Source of the DNA: Hyphomicrobiales bacterium
GTDB lineage: Bacteria > Pseudomonadota > Alphaproteobacteria > Rhizobiales > Rhizobiaceae
Assembly: GCA_900465915.1 (NCBI GenBank)
Contig: UBKJ01000004.1
Span: 1 to 64,000, forward strand
Length of the DNA stretch: 64,000 bases
Direction of reading: 5' to 3'
Shown: positions 1 to 8,915 of the stretch, piece after piece
How the letters are laid out: each line of letters opens with the position of its first letter
Numbering within the stretch: the first letter of the stretch is position 1
Position numbers and translations under genes: made by a program
Notes under the pieces: generated by a model
Told to the model about the DNA's origin: nothing
What the model saw: the letters and a program-made list of their open reading frames with translations, nothing else
Databases searched by the model: none

Positions 1-89
1 CGGAGGCTGTTGTAACCCCATCGCAGATGGGGGTCCCGTTTGGACGCCGATCACCCCATTTGCGGGGTCCTTATTCCATGCCTAATCAC
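1..89. mobile_element. Terminal remnant of an IS21-type insertion sequence
   Basis: Two imperfect copies of a ~24-bp unit lie side by side: GGGTCCCGTTTGGACGCCGA-TCAC near 31-54 and GGGTCCTTATTCCATGCC-TAATCAC near 65-89. Just before them is a perfect 7-bp hairpin, CCCCATC-gca-GATGGGG, at 16-32. Tandem terminal repeats containing GGTCCC...GCCGAT-CAC are typical of the transposase-distal end of IS21-family elements. No istA or istB reading frame is visible, so any element body lies upstream of the window or is gone. The call rests on remembered family motifs, not a database match. Confidence 0.5.
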
Positions 90-97
90 AGCTCTGG

Positions 98-838
98 ATG
101 ACCTACTGGATGAACTATCATGCGCCATCGGCGACCGACGGCAATGACCAGACGTTTTCGGTCTGCTCCAAGCGCGTCGTCGACAAGAACGGTGTAATCC
201 TATTCGACAAACCGGCGATCACTCCTCTACTCGTCCGGAAGTTGACAGGGGCGAGCTTCGGGATTTGCTGATCGGATCACTTCCGACCAGCACGATCAAA
301 TGGGGCCGGAAGATTAGGTCTGTCCTGACCGTTGACGACCGGCACGTAGTCATTTTTGCCGACGACACTACGATTACGGTCGATAGACTTGTCGGAACAG
401 ATGGCGCCTGGTCAAAGGCCCGGTCAAAGCTTTCGCATATCAAGCCGTCTATACCGACACCTGTTTCATCGAGGTCGCACTTCTCGATGATGCTATGCGG
501 GACAAGGCATCCATCGACGAAATCGGCAGTGGTACGCTCATGGCGGTTGCTTCGGGCAAAAAGCGTCATGGTGTACCGCTATTTCGCTCCATCGACTTCA
601 GCCACGCGCGTGCCGACTTGGCGCATGTCGCAAGGCAATTTGAGGGATGAGCGCCGCACCTGACCGCGTTCATTAGCCACAGCGAGATTGATCCAGAACT
701 TCGTCCAATCTACGTGCTACCCGGTCGGATACCGGTGGAATCCAGTACCCGGGCTTACCCTGGTCGGCGACGCCGCGCATCATATGTCTCCTTTCGCGGG
801 TCTAGGGGCGAATCTAACCCTATATGACGGCCAGCGAT
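98..838 (+). pseudogene. Decayed TetX-like FAD-dependent monooxygenase
   Basis: Pieces of a TetX-type flavin monooxygenase appear in order but in different frames. They are: VVDKNGVILFDKP (about 175-213); RPEVDRGELRDLLIGSLP and GTDGAWSKARSKL (about 230-430); AVYTDTCFIEVALLDDAM followed by IGSGTLMAVASGKK (about 445-570); a stretch ending [12 protein letters not shown] (about 690-725); and [12 protein letters not shown] (about 768-803), the FAD-contacting GD motif. At least three frameshifts separate them. The N-terminal GxGxxG Rossmann motif is absent, so the gene is also truncated at its 5' end. It lies directly beside the IS21-type end, which may have cut it. It cannot make a working enzyme. 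Confidence 0.72.
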
Positions 839-1060
839 GAGTTCACGCACCGAAGCTCTTTTTGTCACTATAGCGCGCTTTTTTCGTTTCCGAACGCGCG
901 CTTGCTATAGCTCGCGCGCGCGTTCGTCTTGCACGTTTTGAAGCTTGCTGGCGATCCGGATCAGTCCATAGACCATGACGCGATCATTGCGGGGCTTGAT
1001 GACGAGACCGATGCGCCCGATCAGACGCCACGGCCAAGACATAAAGACAGCCGTCGCCGA

Positions 1061-3160
1061 TCATTGTGCGACGGTATTCGGCATATCCGGCTGCAAGCCC
1101 GCCAGATCGGCGACAATGGAGGCCGCCTCATTCTGGAGAATATCTTTCGCGCTCTTGCGGGCTTTATCGATAGCCATATCGGCGTTCAGGCTCCGCTCGT
1201 CGGACTGTAGCCCATCGTCCTTGACCACGTCGACGCCATCGTTGAACTGCCCACGCGATTTGAGGCGGTTTTCCTCCGCGGTCAGTTCCTTGCGACGTTC
1301 GGCTTCATTGAGAGAGATATCCGGTTTTTCGCGCTGGGCCTTCAGGTCGGCGACATCCTTCACGAAATCCTGGAATTCAGGATCGTTCTGTACACGCATA
1401 TCATGCAAGCGTTGCAATTGCGGCAGCAGCGCCTTCATTTCTTCCCAGGGCTTGAAATTCGCCGCCTTGACCTCGCTCCAAGGCAGGGCGTTGTCGAAAC
1501 TCGATTCACCAAAGGCCTTGGGGTCGAACAGCCCCGGCAGGCTTATATCCGGCGTCACGCCGCGCAACTGCGTCGTGCCGCCATTCACCCGGAAAAACTG
1601 GGCGACGGTAAATTTCAACTCGCCGAATTTCGGCTTGGGATTATGGACCAACTGGTCGAGATCGACCACGGTCTGCACGGTGCCCTTGCCGAAGCTGGGT
1701 TCGCCGATGATCACGCCGCGTCCATAGTCCTGTATCGCCGCGGCGAAAATCTCGGAAGCCGACGCCGAGCCGCGATTGATGAGCACGCCAAGCGGGCCCG
1801 TCCAGAGCGGTGCGGGAATTTGGTCACTCTCCACCTTGACCGCGCCGCTTGCGTTGCGCTGCTGAACCACCGGGCCTTTGCCGATAAACAGCCCCGTCAG
1901 ATTGATCGCCTCGGCCAACGACCCGCCGCCATCGTTGCGCAGATCGACCAGGACGCCATCGACCTTCTCCTGCTTTAGTTCGCCGAGAAGCTTGGCGACA
2001 TCGCGACTGGCGCTTCGGTAATTCTTGTCGCCCTTTTGCCGCGCGTCGAAATCTTCATAGAACGCCGGCAGGGTGATGACCCCGATCCTGCGAACGGCGT
2101 TTCCCTCTTTCACCGACAGGACCGTTTTGCTGGCGGCCTGCTTGTCGAGGCTGATCTTGTCACGAACCAGACTGATGAGGCGATGCTTCCCGTCCGCTCC
2201 GGCATCCGCCGGCAAGATATCCAGCCGCACGACGGAACCCTTCGCGCCGCGTATCAATTTCACGATGTCGTCGAGGCGTTCCCCGACGACTTCCTTTATC
2301 GGGCCGTCCTCGCCCTGCCCGACGCCGACAATGCGGTCACCGACGGCAAGTTTGCCCGACAGTTGCGCCGGGCCGCCGGCGACGAGTTCGCGGATCGTCG
2401 TGTAATCGTCCCGTTCCTGCAGCACCGCGCCGATGCCGACAAGCGAAAGCTTCATGGAAATATCGAATTCAGCCGAAGCGGCGGCGTTGAAATATTCGGT
2501 ATGGGGGTCGATCGACGTCGTATAGGCTTCCATGAACATCTGGAATACATCGTCGCTCTTGTATTGATGGGCGCGTTCGATGGAGTTTTCGTAGCGTTTG
2601 TCGAGCGTGTCGCGAATGGAGGCGTCATCCTTGCCGGCCAGCTTGAGACGCAGCCAGTCGTTCTTGACGCGCTTGCGCCACAGGTCGTCGCTTTCCGTCT
2701 CGGATCGCGGCCATGGCCCCTTGTCGCGCATCAGGGGGTAGTCTTCTTGCTTACTGAAGTCGAATGTGCGCTTGAGCAGGCTGCGCGCGTAAGTCATTCG
2801 ATTGACGATGCGCTGCTCATAAAGGTTGAAAATCGAAAACGGGATGCTCAGATCGTTGTGCTTGATGGCGTCATCGATCTTCGTTCTGCTGGCCATGAAC
2901 CTGTCGATATCCGACTGAAGGAAGATGACACGGTCCGGGTCCAGGGACTTGAGAAACCGATCCATGACCCGGGCCGACAATACGTCGTCCAGCGGAATAG
3001 GCTCATAATGGAAGCGGCTAAGAAAGTCCGCCGTCAAATGAGCTGCCTGCATCTGTTGCGGCAGCGGCGTCAAAACGGGCGGAGAGCCGGCATCCAGAGC
3101 ATATGCAGGTGAGGCAATCGCCAGGAAAAGGCAAAGAAAACCATATCTTATGCGTAACAA
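1061..3160 (-). CDS. prc: Tail-specific (carboxy-terminal processing) protease Prc/Tsp
   Basis: A 699-aa periplasmic serine protease of family S41A that degrades or trims proteins from their C-terminus. A signal peptide (about 1-21, cleaved after AYA) is followed by an N-terminal helical region, a PDZ domain (about 235-315), the S41 core (about 350-540) and a C-terminal helical domain. The Ser/Lys dyad is visible in RGSASASEIF and SFGKGTVQ; by comparison with E. coli Tsp these are Ser467 and Lys492, with the expected 25-residue spacing. The length fits long Tsp-type proteases rather than the ~440-aa CtpA type common in rhizobia. The start is TTG at 3160: an in-frame TGA lies six codons upstream and no ATG would keep the signal peptide. 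It is a single-gene unit. Confidence 0.9.
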   Translation of the reverse strand: MLRIRYGFLCLFLAIASPAYALDAGSPPVLTPLPQQMQAAHLTADFLSRFHYEPIPLDDVLSARVMDRFLKSLDPDRVIFLQSDIDRFMASRTKIDDAIKHNDLSIPFSIFNLYEQRIVNRMTYARSLLKRTFDFSKQEDYPLMRDKGPWPRSETESDDLWRKRVKNDWLRLKLAGKDDASIRDTLDKRYENSIERAHQYKSDDVFQMFMEAYTTSIDPHTEYFNAAASAEFDISMKLSLVGIGAVLQERDDYTTIRELVAGGPAQLSGKLAVGDRIVGVGQGEDGPIKEVVGERLDDIVKLIRGAKGSVVRLDILPADAGADGKHRLISLVRDKISLDKQAASKTVLSVKEGNAVRRIGVITLPAFYEDFDARQKGDKNYRSASRDVAKLLGELKQEKVDGVLVDLRNDGGGSLAEAINLTGLFIGKGPVVQQRNASGAVKVESDQIPAPLWTGPLGVLINRGSASASEIFAAAIQDYGRGVIIGEPSFGKGTVQTVVDLDQLVHNPKPKFGELKFTVAQFFRVNGGTTQLRGVTPDISLPGLFDPKAFGESSFDNALPWSEVKAANFKPWEEMKALLPQLQRLHDMRVQNDPEFQDFVKDVADLKAQREKPDISLNEAERRKELTAEENRLKSRGQFNDGVDVVKDDGLQSDERSLNADMAIDKARKSAKDILQNEAASIVADLAGLQPDMPNTVAQ

Positions 3161-3686
3161 TTTGCGGCCCGATCCTCAGCGCTGCGCGTTCGATCTGTGA
3201 TCTAAAGCATTTCCAGCAAAAGTGCGAAGCGGTTTTGCATTCGGAAATGCGGAAAAACACAAAGATAGAGCGTTCCGATGACTCCGTTTTTCAAGTGCCG
3301 CACTGATATGGAGCAATTATGGTTTTTTGGCAATCTGGGGCGAAGATCGCGTCGGCGCCCGCATGTCGGCGATTTTGGGTGCGCCATTCTCCAATCAAGC
3401 GAGAATTTTGAACATCGGTGGTCTGTCGGCGACGGTTCTTTTAATTTTCTTTTACGTCTCCTATATGACCATGCGCGTGTGCGTTCATCCGAAGTCGGAT
3501 CGATGCGCGTGGTGATTTCATCCGAGCGATTTCGGTTTCAAGCTGTCGCTCAGGCTTGTTTTATTGAACTTGCGGGACAGGCCGTGTTGGCGGTAGGTTC
3601 CGTCCCAACCGGCGTATCGGATCTGGCCGTCACGCAACGATGCGCCCCGGTATGTTTGGTCGCCTTCATCTGACAGAAGAATTGGA
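3161..3686. other. 526-bp non-coding stretch between divergent prc and DUF374 genes
   Basis: This gap must hold the promoters of both divergent genes. It contains the palindromic repeat described at 3207-3250. The short open frames inside it have no recognisable protein motif, no convincing ribosome-binding site and no codon bias like the neighbouring genes. The stretch around 3415-3480 is locally AT-richer than its surroundings. I see nothing else that can be named. Confidence 0.6.
3207..3250. repeat. REP-like palindromic intergenic element
   Basis: Perfect 8-bp outer arms, GCATTTCC (3207-3214) and GGAAATGC (3243-3250), enclose a second AAA/TTTT pairing around an AGTGCGAAGCGG-type centre. 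The layout, an AGCATTT arm, an AAAAGTG-GAAGCGGTTTT middle and the return arm followed by AAAAACA...AGAGCG, matches the small palindromic elements dispersed between genes in many Hyphomicrobiales genomes. Only this copy was noticed in the window. Confidence 0.55.
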
Positions 3687-4376
3687 ATGTCGTTCAAAAA
3701 ATTCGTGGAAATACCCTTCGCCACACGGCTTATCGCCCGTTTCGGCGCGGCTTTTCTTCAATTCGTATGGTGGTCCAGCCGGCCCGGCAAGGGCAGCGAT
3801 CCGCGGCGCAGCCCGCTCGCCGAGGCGGGCTCCTGCATCGTGGCCATGTGGCATGGGCAGATGTTCCTGGCGGCCTTCGCTCGACCGCCGGAGAAGCGGT
3901 TCGTCGCGGCGGTGTCGAAGTCCCGCGACGGGGAGATCGTCGCGCTGATGCTGCGGGCGCTCGGGATCAACGCCATCCGCGGCTCGGGCGCGGGCGGGCG
4001 GAAAGGCGGCAGGCAGGGCGGCGCGTCGGCGCTGCGCCAGATGCTGCATGCGCTGCAATCCGGGGAATCCGTGGTGATGGCGGCCGAAACCAACAAGAAG
4101 GCCTTTCGCTGCGGCGAAGGCGTCATCGCGCTCGCGAAGCTGTCGGGTTGCCCGATCTATCCCGCCTCCGCGCTCACCAGCCGGTCCAAGTCGCTGAAAA
4201 GCTGGGACCAGGCGAAACTGCCGTTGCCCTTTGGGCGCAAATCGGTCGTCATCGGCGAGCCGATATATGTGCCCAAAGACGCCACGCCCGAAATGCTGGA
4301 GGCGATCCGTCTTCAGGTCGAGGAGGCGATCAACGCAGCGGTTTCGACCGCCACATCGCAGGCCAGCTTTGCGTAG
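3687..4376 (+). CDS. DUF374-type lysophospholipid acyltransferase family protein
   Basis: A 229-aa protein of the DUF374 family, distant relatives of the PlsC/LpxL acyltransferases thought to work on lipid A or phospholipids at the inner membrane. Family marks are visible: MWHGQMFL (acyltransferase H-motif region, about 52-59), SKSRDGEIV (about 77-85), the RGSGAGGRKGGRQGG segment (about 98-112, equivalent to the usual RGSS-RGG) and a VVMAAE-type block (about 128-133). Length is normal for the family. The exact substrate cannot be read from the sequence. It stands alone, and hairpins follow it. Confidence 0.82.
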   Translation: MSFKKFVEIPFATRLIARFGAAFLQFVWWSSRPGKGSDPRRSPLAEAGSCIVAMWHGQMFLAAFARPPEKRFVAAVSKSRDGEIVALMLRALGINAIRGSGAGGRKGGRQGGASALRQMLHALQSGESVVMAAETNKKAFRCGEGVIALAKLSGCPIYPASALTSRSKSLKSWDQAKLPLPFGRKSVVIGEPIYVPKDATPEMLEAIRLQVEEAINAAVSTATSQASFA

Positions 4377-4390
4377 GTTGGGGATCGCTA

Positions 4391-4429
4391 TTTGAAATGG
4401 AACCGCTTCCCGAAAGCGTTGATTTCAAA
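4391..4429. terminator. Inverted repeat after the DUF374 gene, possible terminator
   Basis: Outer arms TTTGAAAT (4391-4398) and ATTTCAAA (4422-4429) enclose a second imperfect pairing between ACCGCTT and AAGCGTT around CCCGA. It begins 15 bp after the stop codon of the DUF374 gene. There is no clear T-run, so it could equally be a small palindromic repeat. Confidence 0.35.
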
Positions 4430-4834
4430 CCGGAAGTGAGTGCGAGCGGCGATTTAGCCGGTCAATGCGAGTTTAGCCGCGCTGAGGACTATTTCAGCCC
4501 TCTTAGCTGGCAAACTTCGAGCGAGGAGCGACTACCCTTTTAGCGCCGCCGATCCAGAGATGGCGCATCGTAGAGGGCGCCAGTGGGCATCGCCATAACG
4601 TGATCCGGCATTCCGGTCCGAGCCCTTTCGCCAATCAGCCGGAAGTGGCAGCAAGCAGTCGCTAAAAAAGGCGGCCATTGGGTTGGGCGACCTTTAAACC
4701 GGCACTATTCCTTTTTTCGGCGAAGACCACCGCGCCGCTCAATCTCTCCAGCAGATTATCATCACGCCAATCGCCATCCGGCGCCTATGCCGTGATGAGG
4801 ATAACGAAGGTCTGCATTGGGGACGTCGAATAGT

Positions 4835-4862
4835 AGGGCTTCGGCCTTTTGGCCGAAGCCCT
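4835..4862. terminator. Strong hairpin downstream of the gabT operon
   Basis: Perfect 12-bp stem AGGGCTTCGGCC-TTTT-GGCCGAAGCCCT with a 4-nt loop, about 85 bp beyond the stop of gabT and the first strong structure after the long minus-strand operon. No clear U-tract follows on either strand, so it may act as an mRNA 3'-end stabiliser or a weak terminator. Confidence 0.55.
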
Positions 4863-4945
4863 TAATGGGAACCAGCCCGCCATGGCGCGGGCCATGCGCC
4901 CAAGAAATCCCGAACGCATGCTCCACGGCTGGCGGATCGACGCGC

Positions 4946-6232
4946 TTATGACGCGCGTAGCGCTTCGCCGAGGATTTTCAGCGCCTCGTCGAGGTCGGCG
5001 TCCGAGATGACGAGTGGCGCGAGGAAGCGCACGACGTTGCGGTGGACGCCGCATTTGATGACCAGCAGGCCGCGCTCGCGCGCCGCGTCGATCACACGCT
5101 GCGCCCGGTCCGGGTCGGGCGTCTTGCCGGCGCGGTCGGAGACGAACTCGATCGCCTGCATGAAGCCGAGGCCGCGCACGTCGCCGATCCCCTGATGCTC
5201 GTTCTGGAGCGCCTCCAGCCCGGCCCGCAGCTTCGCGCCGAGGCTCTGGCCGCGCTTCAGCAGCTCGCCCTCGGCGAAGACGTCGAGCACGGCCAGCGCC
5301 GCAGCGCATGCGACGGCGTTGCCGCCATAGGTGCCGCCGAGGCCGCCGGGGGTCGGCGCGTCCATCATCTCGACGCGGCCGACGAGGCCCGAGATCGGGA
5401 AGCCGCCGGCCAGGCTCTTCGCCACGGTGACGAGATCGGGCTGGATGCCGGAGTTCTCGAAGCCGAACAGCGTCCCGGTGCGGCCGAAGCCGGTCTGGAT
5501 CTCGTCGGTGATCAGCACGATGCCATGGCGCGTCGCGATCTCGCGCAGCGCCTGCATGAAGTCGGCCGGAGCAGGCAGGAAGCCGCCGTCGCCCTGCACC
5601 GGCTCGATCAGGATCGCCGCCACGCGGTCGGGCGCGATCTCGGTCGCGAACACCTCCTCCAACGCCTGCAAGGCCACCGCCGTGGTGACGCCGCGATAGG
5701 CGTCGGGATAGGCGGTGTGGTAGATCTCGCCGGCGAAGGGGCCAAAATTCTGCTTGTAGGGCTGGGCGAAACCGGTCAGCGTCGAGCCGAGCAGCGTGCG
5801 GCCGTGGAAGCCGCCGCGGAAGGCGATGACGCCGGAGCGCTTGGTGTGGGCGCGGGCGACCTTGACGGCGTTCTCCACCGCTTCCGCGCCCGAGGTGAAG
5901 AAGGCCGACTTGTAGCTCTCGCCCTTGCCGACCAGCGCGTTCAGGCGCTCGGCGAGCGCGATATAGGGCTCGTAGGCGGCGACCTGGAAGGCCGTGTGCG
6001 TCACCAGCTTGAGCTGTTCGGCGACGGCGGCCACGACGCGCGGATGGTTATGGCCGATATTGAGCACGCCGATGCCGCCGACGAAATCGAGATAGCGGCG
6101 GCCGTCGCGGTCCCAGACATGGCCGCCTTCCGCCCGGTCGACGACGATGGGATGGGCCGTAAGCACGCCGCGCGGAACGTTCTTATCGCGCGCCGCCAGA
6201 AGCTCCTGGGTGGTTCTTTTGCTGGCAGCCAT
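4946..6232 (-). CDS. gabT: 4-aminobutyrate aminotransferase (class III, PLP-dependent)
   Basis: A 428-aa class III aminotransferase transferring the amino group of GABA (or a similar omega-amino acid) to 2-oxoglutarate, giving succinate semialdehyde. Motifs: LDFVGGIGVLNIGHNHP near the N-terminus, FFTSGAEAVENAVK (phosphate binding, about 109-122), AFRGGFHGRT (about 137-146), ITDEIQTGFGRTG (cofactor Asp, about 240-252) and VTVAKSLAGGFPISG with the Schiff-base lysine (about 268-282). Start ATG is preceded by a perfect AGGAGGTG. It is the last gene of the operon, 51 bp after gabD. Paired with gabD it completes the GABA-to-succinate route; a second, different class III aminotransferase sits further upstream in the same operon. 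Confidence 0.9.
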   Translation of the reverse strand: MAASKRTTQELLAARDKNVPRGVLTAHPIVVDRAEGGHVWDRDGRRYLDFVGGIGVLNIGHNHPRVVAAVAEQLKLVTHTAFQVAAYEPYIALAERLNALVGKGESYKSAFFTSGAEAVENAVKVARAHTKRSGVIAFRGGFHGRTLLGSTLTGFAQPYKQNFGPFAGEIYHTAYPDAYRGVTTAVALQALEEVFATEIAPDRVAAILIEPVQGDGGFLPAPADFMQALREIATRHGIVLITDEIQTGFGRTGTLFGFENSGIQPDLVTVAKSLAGGFPISGLVGRVEMMDAPTPGGLGGTYGGNAVACAAALAVLDVFAEGELLKRGQSLGAKLRAGLEALQNEHQGIGDVRGLGFMQAIEFVSDRAGKTPDPDRAQRVIDAARERGLLVIKCGVHRNVVRFLAPLVISDADLDEALKILGEALRAS

Positions 6233-6283
6233 GGCTGCACCTCCTGCTTCGATGTTTCTTGACGATGGAAATCGCCGGCGGCC

Positions 6284-7741
6284 TCAGTTGAGCCCGCCGA
6301 TATGGAAAGTCTTGACTTCGAGATATTCCTCTATGCCGATCTGCGCGCCCTCGCGGCCGAGACCGGATTGCTTGACGCCGCCGAAGGGCGCGACCTCGGT
6401 GGAGATGAGGCCGGTGTTGAGGCCGACCATGCCAAACTCCAGCGCCTCCGCCACCCGCCACGAGCGGCTGAGGCTCTGTGTGTAGAAATAGGCGGCGAGG
6501 CCGAAGGGCGTGCCGTTGGCGATGGCGATCGCCTCCTCTTCCTTTTCGAAGCGGAACAGCGGCGCGACCGGGCCGAAGGTCTCCTCGCCCGCAAGCTGCA
6601 TCTGGGTCGTTGCCCCGGTCAGCACGACCGGCGCGACATATTGCGGCCCGGCGGGCAGTTCACGCCTGTCGGTGACGATCTTCGCCCCCTTGGCCAGCGC
6701 ATCCTCCAGATGCCGGTTGATCTTGTGGACCGCCGCCTCGTTGATCATCGGGCCGATGGCCACGCCCGGCTGCGTCCCCTCGCCCACCGCCATGGCGTTG
6801 ACGCGCGCGGTGAGCTTTTGCGCGAAGGCGTCGTAGACGCCGGCCTGCACCAGGATGCGGTTGGCGCAGACGCAGGTCTGGCCGCCGTTGCGGAACTTGG
6901 AGATGATCGCGCCTTCCACGGCCGCGTCGATATCCGCGTCGTCGAAGACGATGAAGGGCGCGTTGCCGCCGAGCTCCAGGCTGAGCCGCTTGATGCTGTC
7001 GGCCGCCCCGCGCATCAGCAACGCGCCGACGCGGGTCGAGCCGGTGAAGGACAGCTTGCGCACCGTCTCGTTGGCCATCAGCTCCTCGCCGATCTCGGTC
7101 GGCAGGCCGGTGACGATGTTGACGACGCCGGCGGGAATGCCCGCCCGCTCCGCCAGCACGCCGAGCGCGATGGCCGAATAGGGCGTGAACTCCGACGGCT
7201 TGATCACCACGGTGCAGCCGGCGGCGAGCGCCGGGGCCGCCTTGCGGGTGATCATGGCGTTGGGGAAGTTCCACGGCGTGATGATCCCGCAGACGCCGAC
7301 CGCCTCCTTCAGCACCACGATGCGCCGGTCGGGCGTCGGCGAGGGAATCGTGCCGCCGCCGATGCGGCGCGCTTCCTCGGCGAACCATTTGACGAAGGAC
7401 GCGCCGTAGCGGATTTCGCCGCGCGCCTCGTCCAGCGGCTTGCCCTGCTCCAGCGTGAGGATCTGCGCCAGGTCCTCCAGGTTCTCGATCATCAACGCGT
7501 GCCAGCGTTCCAGAAGCGCGGCGCGCTCGGCGTTGGTCTTCTTCTTCCACGGCTTGAAGGCGCGCTCGGCGGCCTCGATGGCGGCGCGCGTCTCGGCGCG
7601 GCCCATGTCGGGCACCGTCCCGATGACGGCCTGCGTGGCCGGGTTGGTCACCTCCACCGTCCGGCCGGAAGCCGCGCCGAGCCATTTGCCGTCGATGAGG
7701 CCCGCCTGCGTCAGCAGGCCGTTATAGGTCTTGTCGGTCAT
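6284..7741 (-). CDS. gabD: Succinate-semialdehyde dehydrogenase
   Basis: A 485-aa aldehyde dehydrogenase of the GabD type, oxidising succinate semialdehyde to succinate with NAD(P)+. It has the PWNFPNAMITRK cofactor-loop motif, VIKPSEFTP, the general-base glutamate in LELGGNAPF and the catalytic cysteine in GGQTCVCANR. Start chosen at the ATG at 7741 because GGAGAACGAC stands just upstream; an in-frame ATG four codons earlier at 7753 would remove that site. The preceding dehydrogenase gene ends 14 bp upstream, so the genes are co-transcribed. Some GabD relatives also take glutarate semialdehyde, so the true substrate depends on what the operon degrades. Confidence 0.9.
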   Translation of the reverse strand: MTDKTYNGLLTQAGLIDGKWLGAASGRTVEVTNPATQAVIGTVPDMGRAETRAAIEAAERAFKPWKKKTNAERAALLERWHALMIENLEDLAQILTLEQGKPLDEARGEIRYGASFVKWFAEEARRIGGGTIPSPTPDRRIVVLKEAVGVCGIITPWNFPNAMITRKAAPALAAGCTVVIKPSEFTPYSAIALGVLAERAGIPAGVVNIVTGLPTEIGEELMANETVRKLSFTGSTRVGALLMRGAADSIKRLSLELGGNAPFIVFDDADIDAAVEGAIISKFRNGGQTCVCANRILVQAGVYDAFAQKLTARVNAMAVGEGTQPGVAIGPMINEAAVHKINRHLEDALAKGAKIVTDRRELPAGPQYVAPVVLTGATTQMQLAGEETFGPVAPLFRFEKEEEAIAIANGTPFGLAAYFYTQSLSRSWRVAEALEFGMVGLNTGLISTEVAPFGGVKQSGLGREGAQIGIEEYLEVKTFHIGGLN

Positions 7742-7755
7742 GTCGTTCTCCAATC

Positions 7756-8799
7756 TTAATCGAGCGCCTCGAGCACCGCCGCGGCGATGGCGCTGGTCTT
7801 GTGGCCGCCCGCCGCCACGCCGACGCCCTTGCCGGTCGCGGCCTCGATCGCCGCCATGACGTCGCGCGCCGCCTGCGCCTCGCCCAGATGGTCGAGCATC
7901 ATCGCGCCGGACCAGATGGCGGCGATGGGGTTGGCGATCCCGAGATGCGCGATGTCGGGGGCCGAGCCGTGCACCGGCTCGAACATGGACGGGGCCGAGC
8001 GGTCGGGATTGATGTTGGCGGACGCCGCGAAACCGAGCCCGCCCTGGATGGCCGCGCCGAGGTCTGTCAGGATGTCGCCGAACAGGTTCGACGCCACCAC
8101 CACGTCGAGGCTTTCGGGAGCCATCACCATGCGCGCCGCCATGGCGTCGATGTGGTAGCTCGTCACCTCCACGTCGGGATAGTCCTTCGCCAGCTCGCGC
8201 GTGACCTCGTCCCAGAACACCATGGAATATTTCTGCGCGTTGGACTTGGTGACGGAGGCGAGTTTTTTACGACGCTTGCGCGCCTGCTCGAAGCCGAAGC
8301 GCAGGATGCGCTCGACGCCCGCGCGGGTGAAGATCGAGGTCTCCACCGCAACCTCGTCCTTCGTGCCCTGATGGACGCGCCCGCCGGCCCCGGAATATTC
8401 GCCTTCGGTGTTCTCGCGAATGCACAGAATGTCGAAGCCTTCGGCGCGCAGCGGCCCGGTGACGCCCGGCAGCAGCCGGTGCGGGCGGATATTGGCGTAT
8501 TGCACGAAAGCCTTGCGGATCGGCAGCAAAAGGCCATGCAGCGAGACGGAATCCGGCACTTCTTTGGGCCAGCCGACCGCGCCCAGAAAGATCGCGTCGA
8601 ACCGGCGCAGCGTCTCGATGCCGTCGCCCGGCATCATCGCGCCGGTCTCCTTGTAATAGGCGCAGGACCACGGGAAGCTCTCGCTCTCCAGGCGGAAGCC
8701 GTTCCGCTCCGCCGCCTTCTCCAGCACCGACCACGCCGCCGCCGTCACGTCCACGCCGATCCCGTCGCCGGGAATCAAGGCTATCGAATAGGTCTTCAT
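7756..8799 (-). CDS. Tartrate/D-malate/isopropylmalate-type dehydrogenase
   Basis: A 347-aa NAD-dependent beta-decarboxylating dehydrogenase: IALIPGDGIGVDV at the N-terminus, PDSVSLHGLLLPIRK substrate-binding region, RPHRLLPGV, IRENTEGEYSG, and the metal-binding SNLFGDILTDLGA and EPVHGSAPDIAHLGIANP segments. The LHGLL(L/P)IR block and the IRENTEGEYSG spelling fit the tartrate/D-malate dehydrogenase group rather than leucine-pathway LeuB. It oxidises a 2-hydroxy dicarboxylate with decarboxylation, possibly a downstream intermediate here. Start ATG at 8799 chosen because the protein begins exactly at the conserved nucleotide-binding strand; the frame stays open far upstream but that part overlaps the biotin carboxylase gene. 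Confidence 0.82.
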   Translation of the reverse strand: MKTYSIALIPGDGIGVDVTAAAWSVLEKAAERNGFRLESESFPWSCAYYKETGAMMPGDGIETLRRFDAIFLGAVGWPKEVPDSVSLHGLLLPIRKAFVQYANIRPHRLLPGVTGPLRAEGFDILCIRENTEGEYSGAGGRVHQGTKDEVAVETSIFTRAGVERILRFGFEQARKRRKKLASVTKSNAQKYSMVFWDEVTRELAKDYPDVEVTSYHIDAMAARMVMAPESLDVVVASNLFGDILTDLGAAIQGGLGFAASANINPDRSAPSMFEPVHGSAPDIAHLGIANPIAAIWSGAMMLDHLGEAQAARDVMAAIEAATGKGVGVAAGGHKTSAIAAAVLEALD

Positions 8800-8834
8800 C
8801 TGCACGATCTTTCCGAAAATGCGGGCGGCTGCGC

Positions 8835-8855
8835 CCCGGCCGCGCGGCGGCCGGG
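8835..8855. other. Intercistronic hairpin
   Basis: Perfect 9-bp stem CCCGGCCGC-gcg-GCGGCCGGG in the 116-bp gap between the biotin carboxylase gene and the dehydrogenase, the largest gap within the operon's downstream half. It may uncouple expression of the lactam-opening genes from the dehydrogenase-gabD-gabT part. No U-run follows. Confidence 0.4.
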
Positions 8856-8915
8856 AGAACCGCTCCTCTTCATTGCGCCGGTCGAGCCGGCTTTGGCCGA
8901 CCTTGGCCGGCTTTG

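Larger units (their letters stand above)
4377..4945. other. 569-bp stretch without a gene
   Basis: Between the DUF374 gene and the end of gabT, which converge here. It holds a nested inverted repeat at 4391-4429 and a strong GC-rich hairpin at 4835-4862. The part between (about 4430-4830) has no open frame with neighbour-like codon use and no recognisable motif; it may be decayed sequence, but I cannot say of what. Confidence 0.55.

Noticed and set aside
3278..3673. 131-codon plus-strand frame in the prc-DUF374 gap
   Set aside because: No recognisable motif, weak start, and composition unlike neighbouring genes; several other frames in the same gap are equally open.
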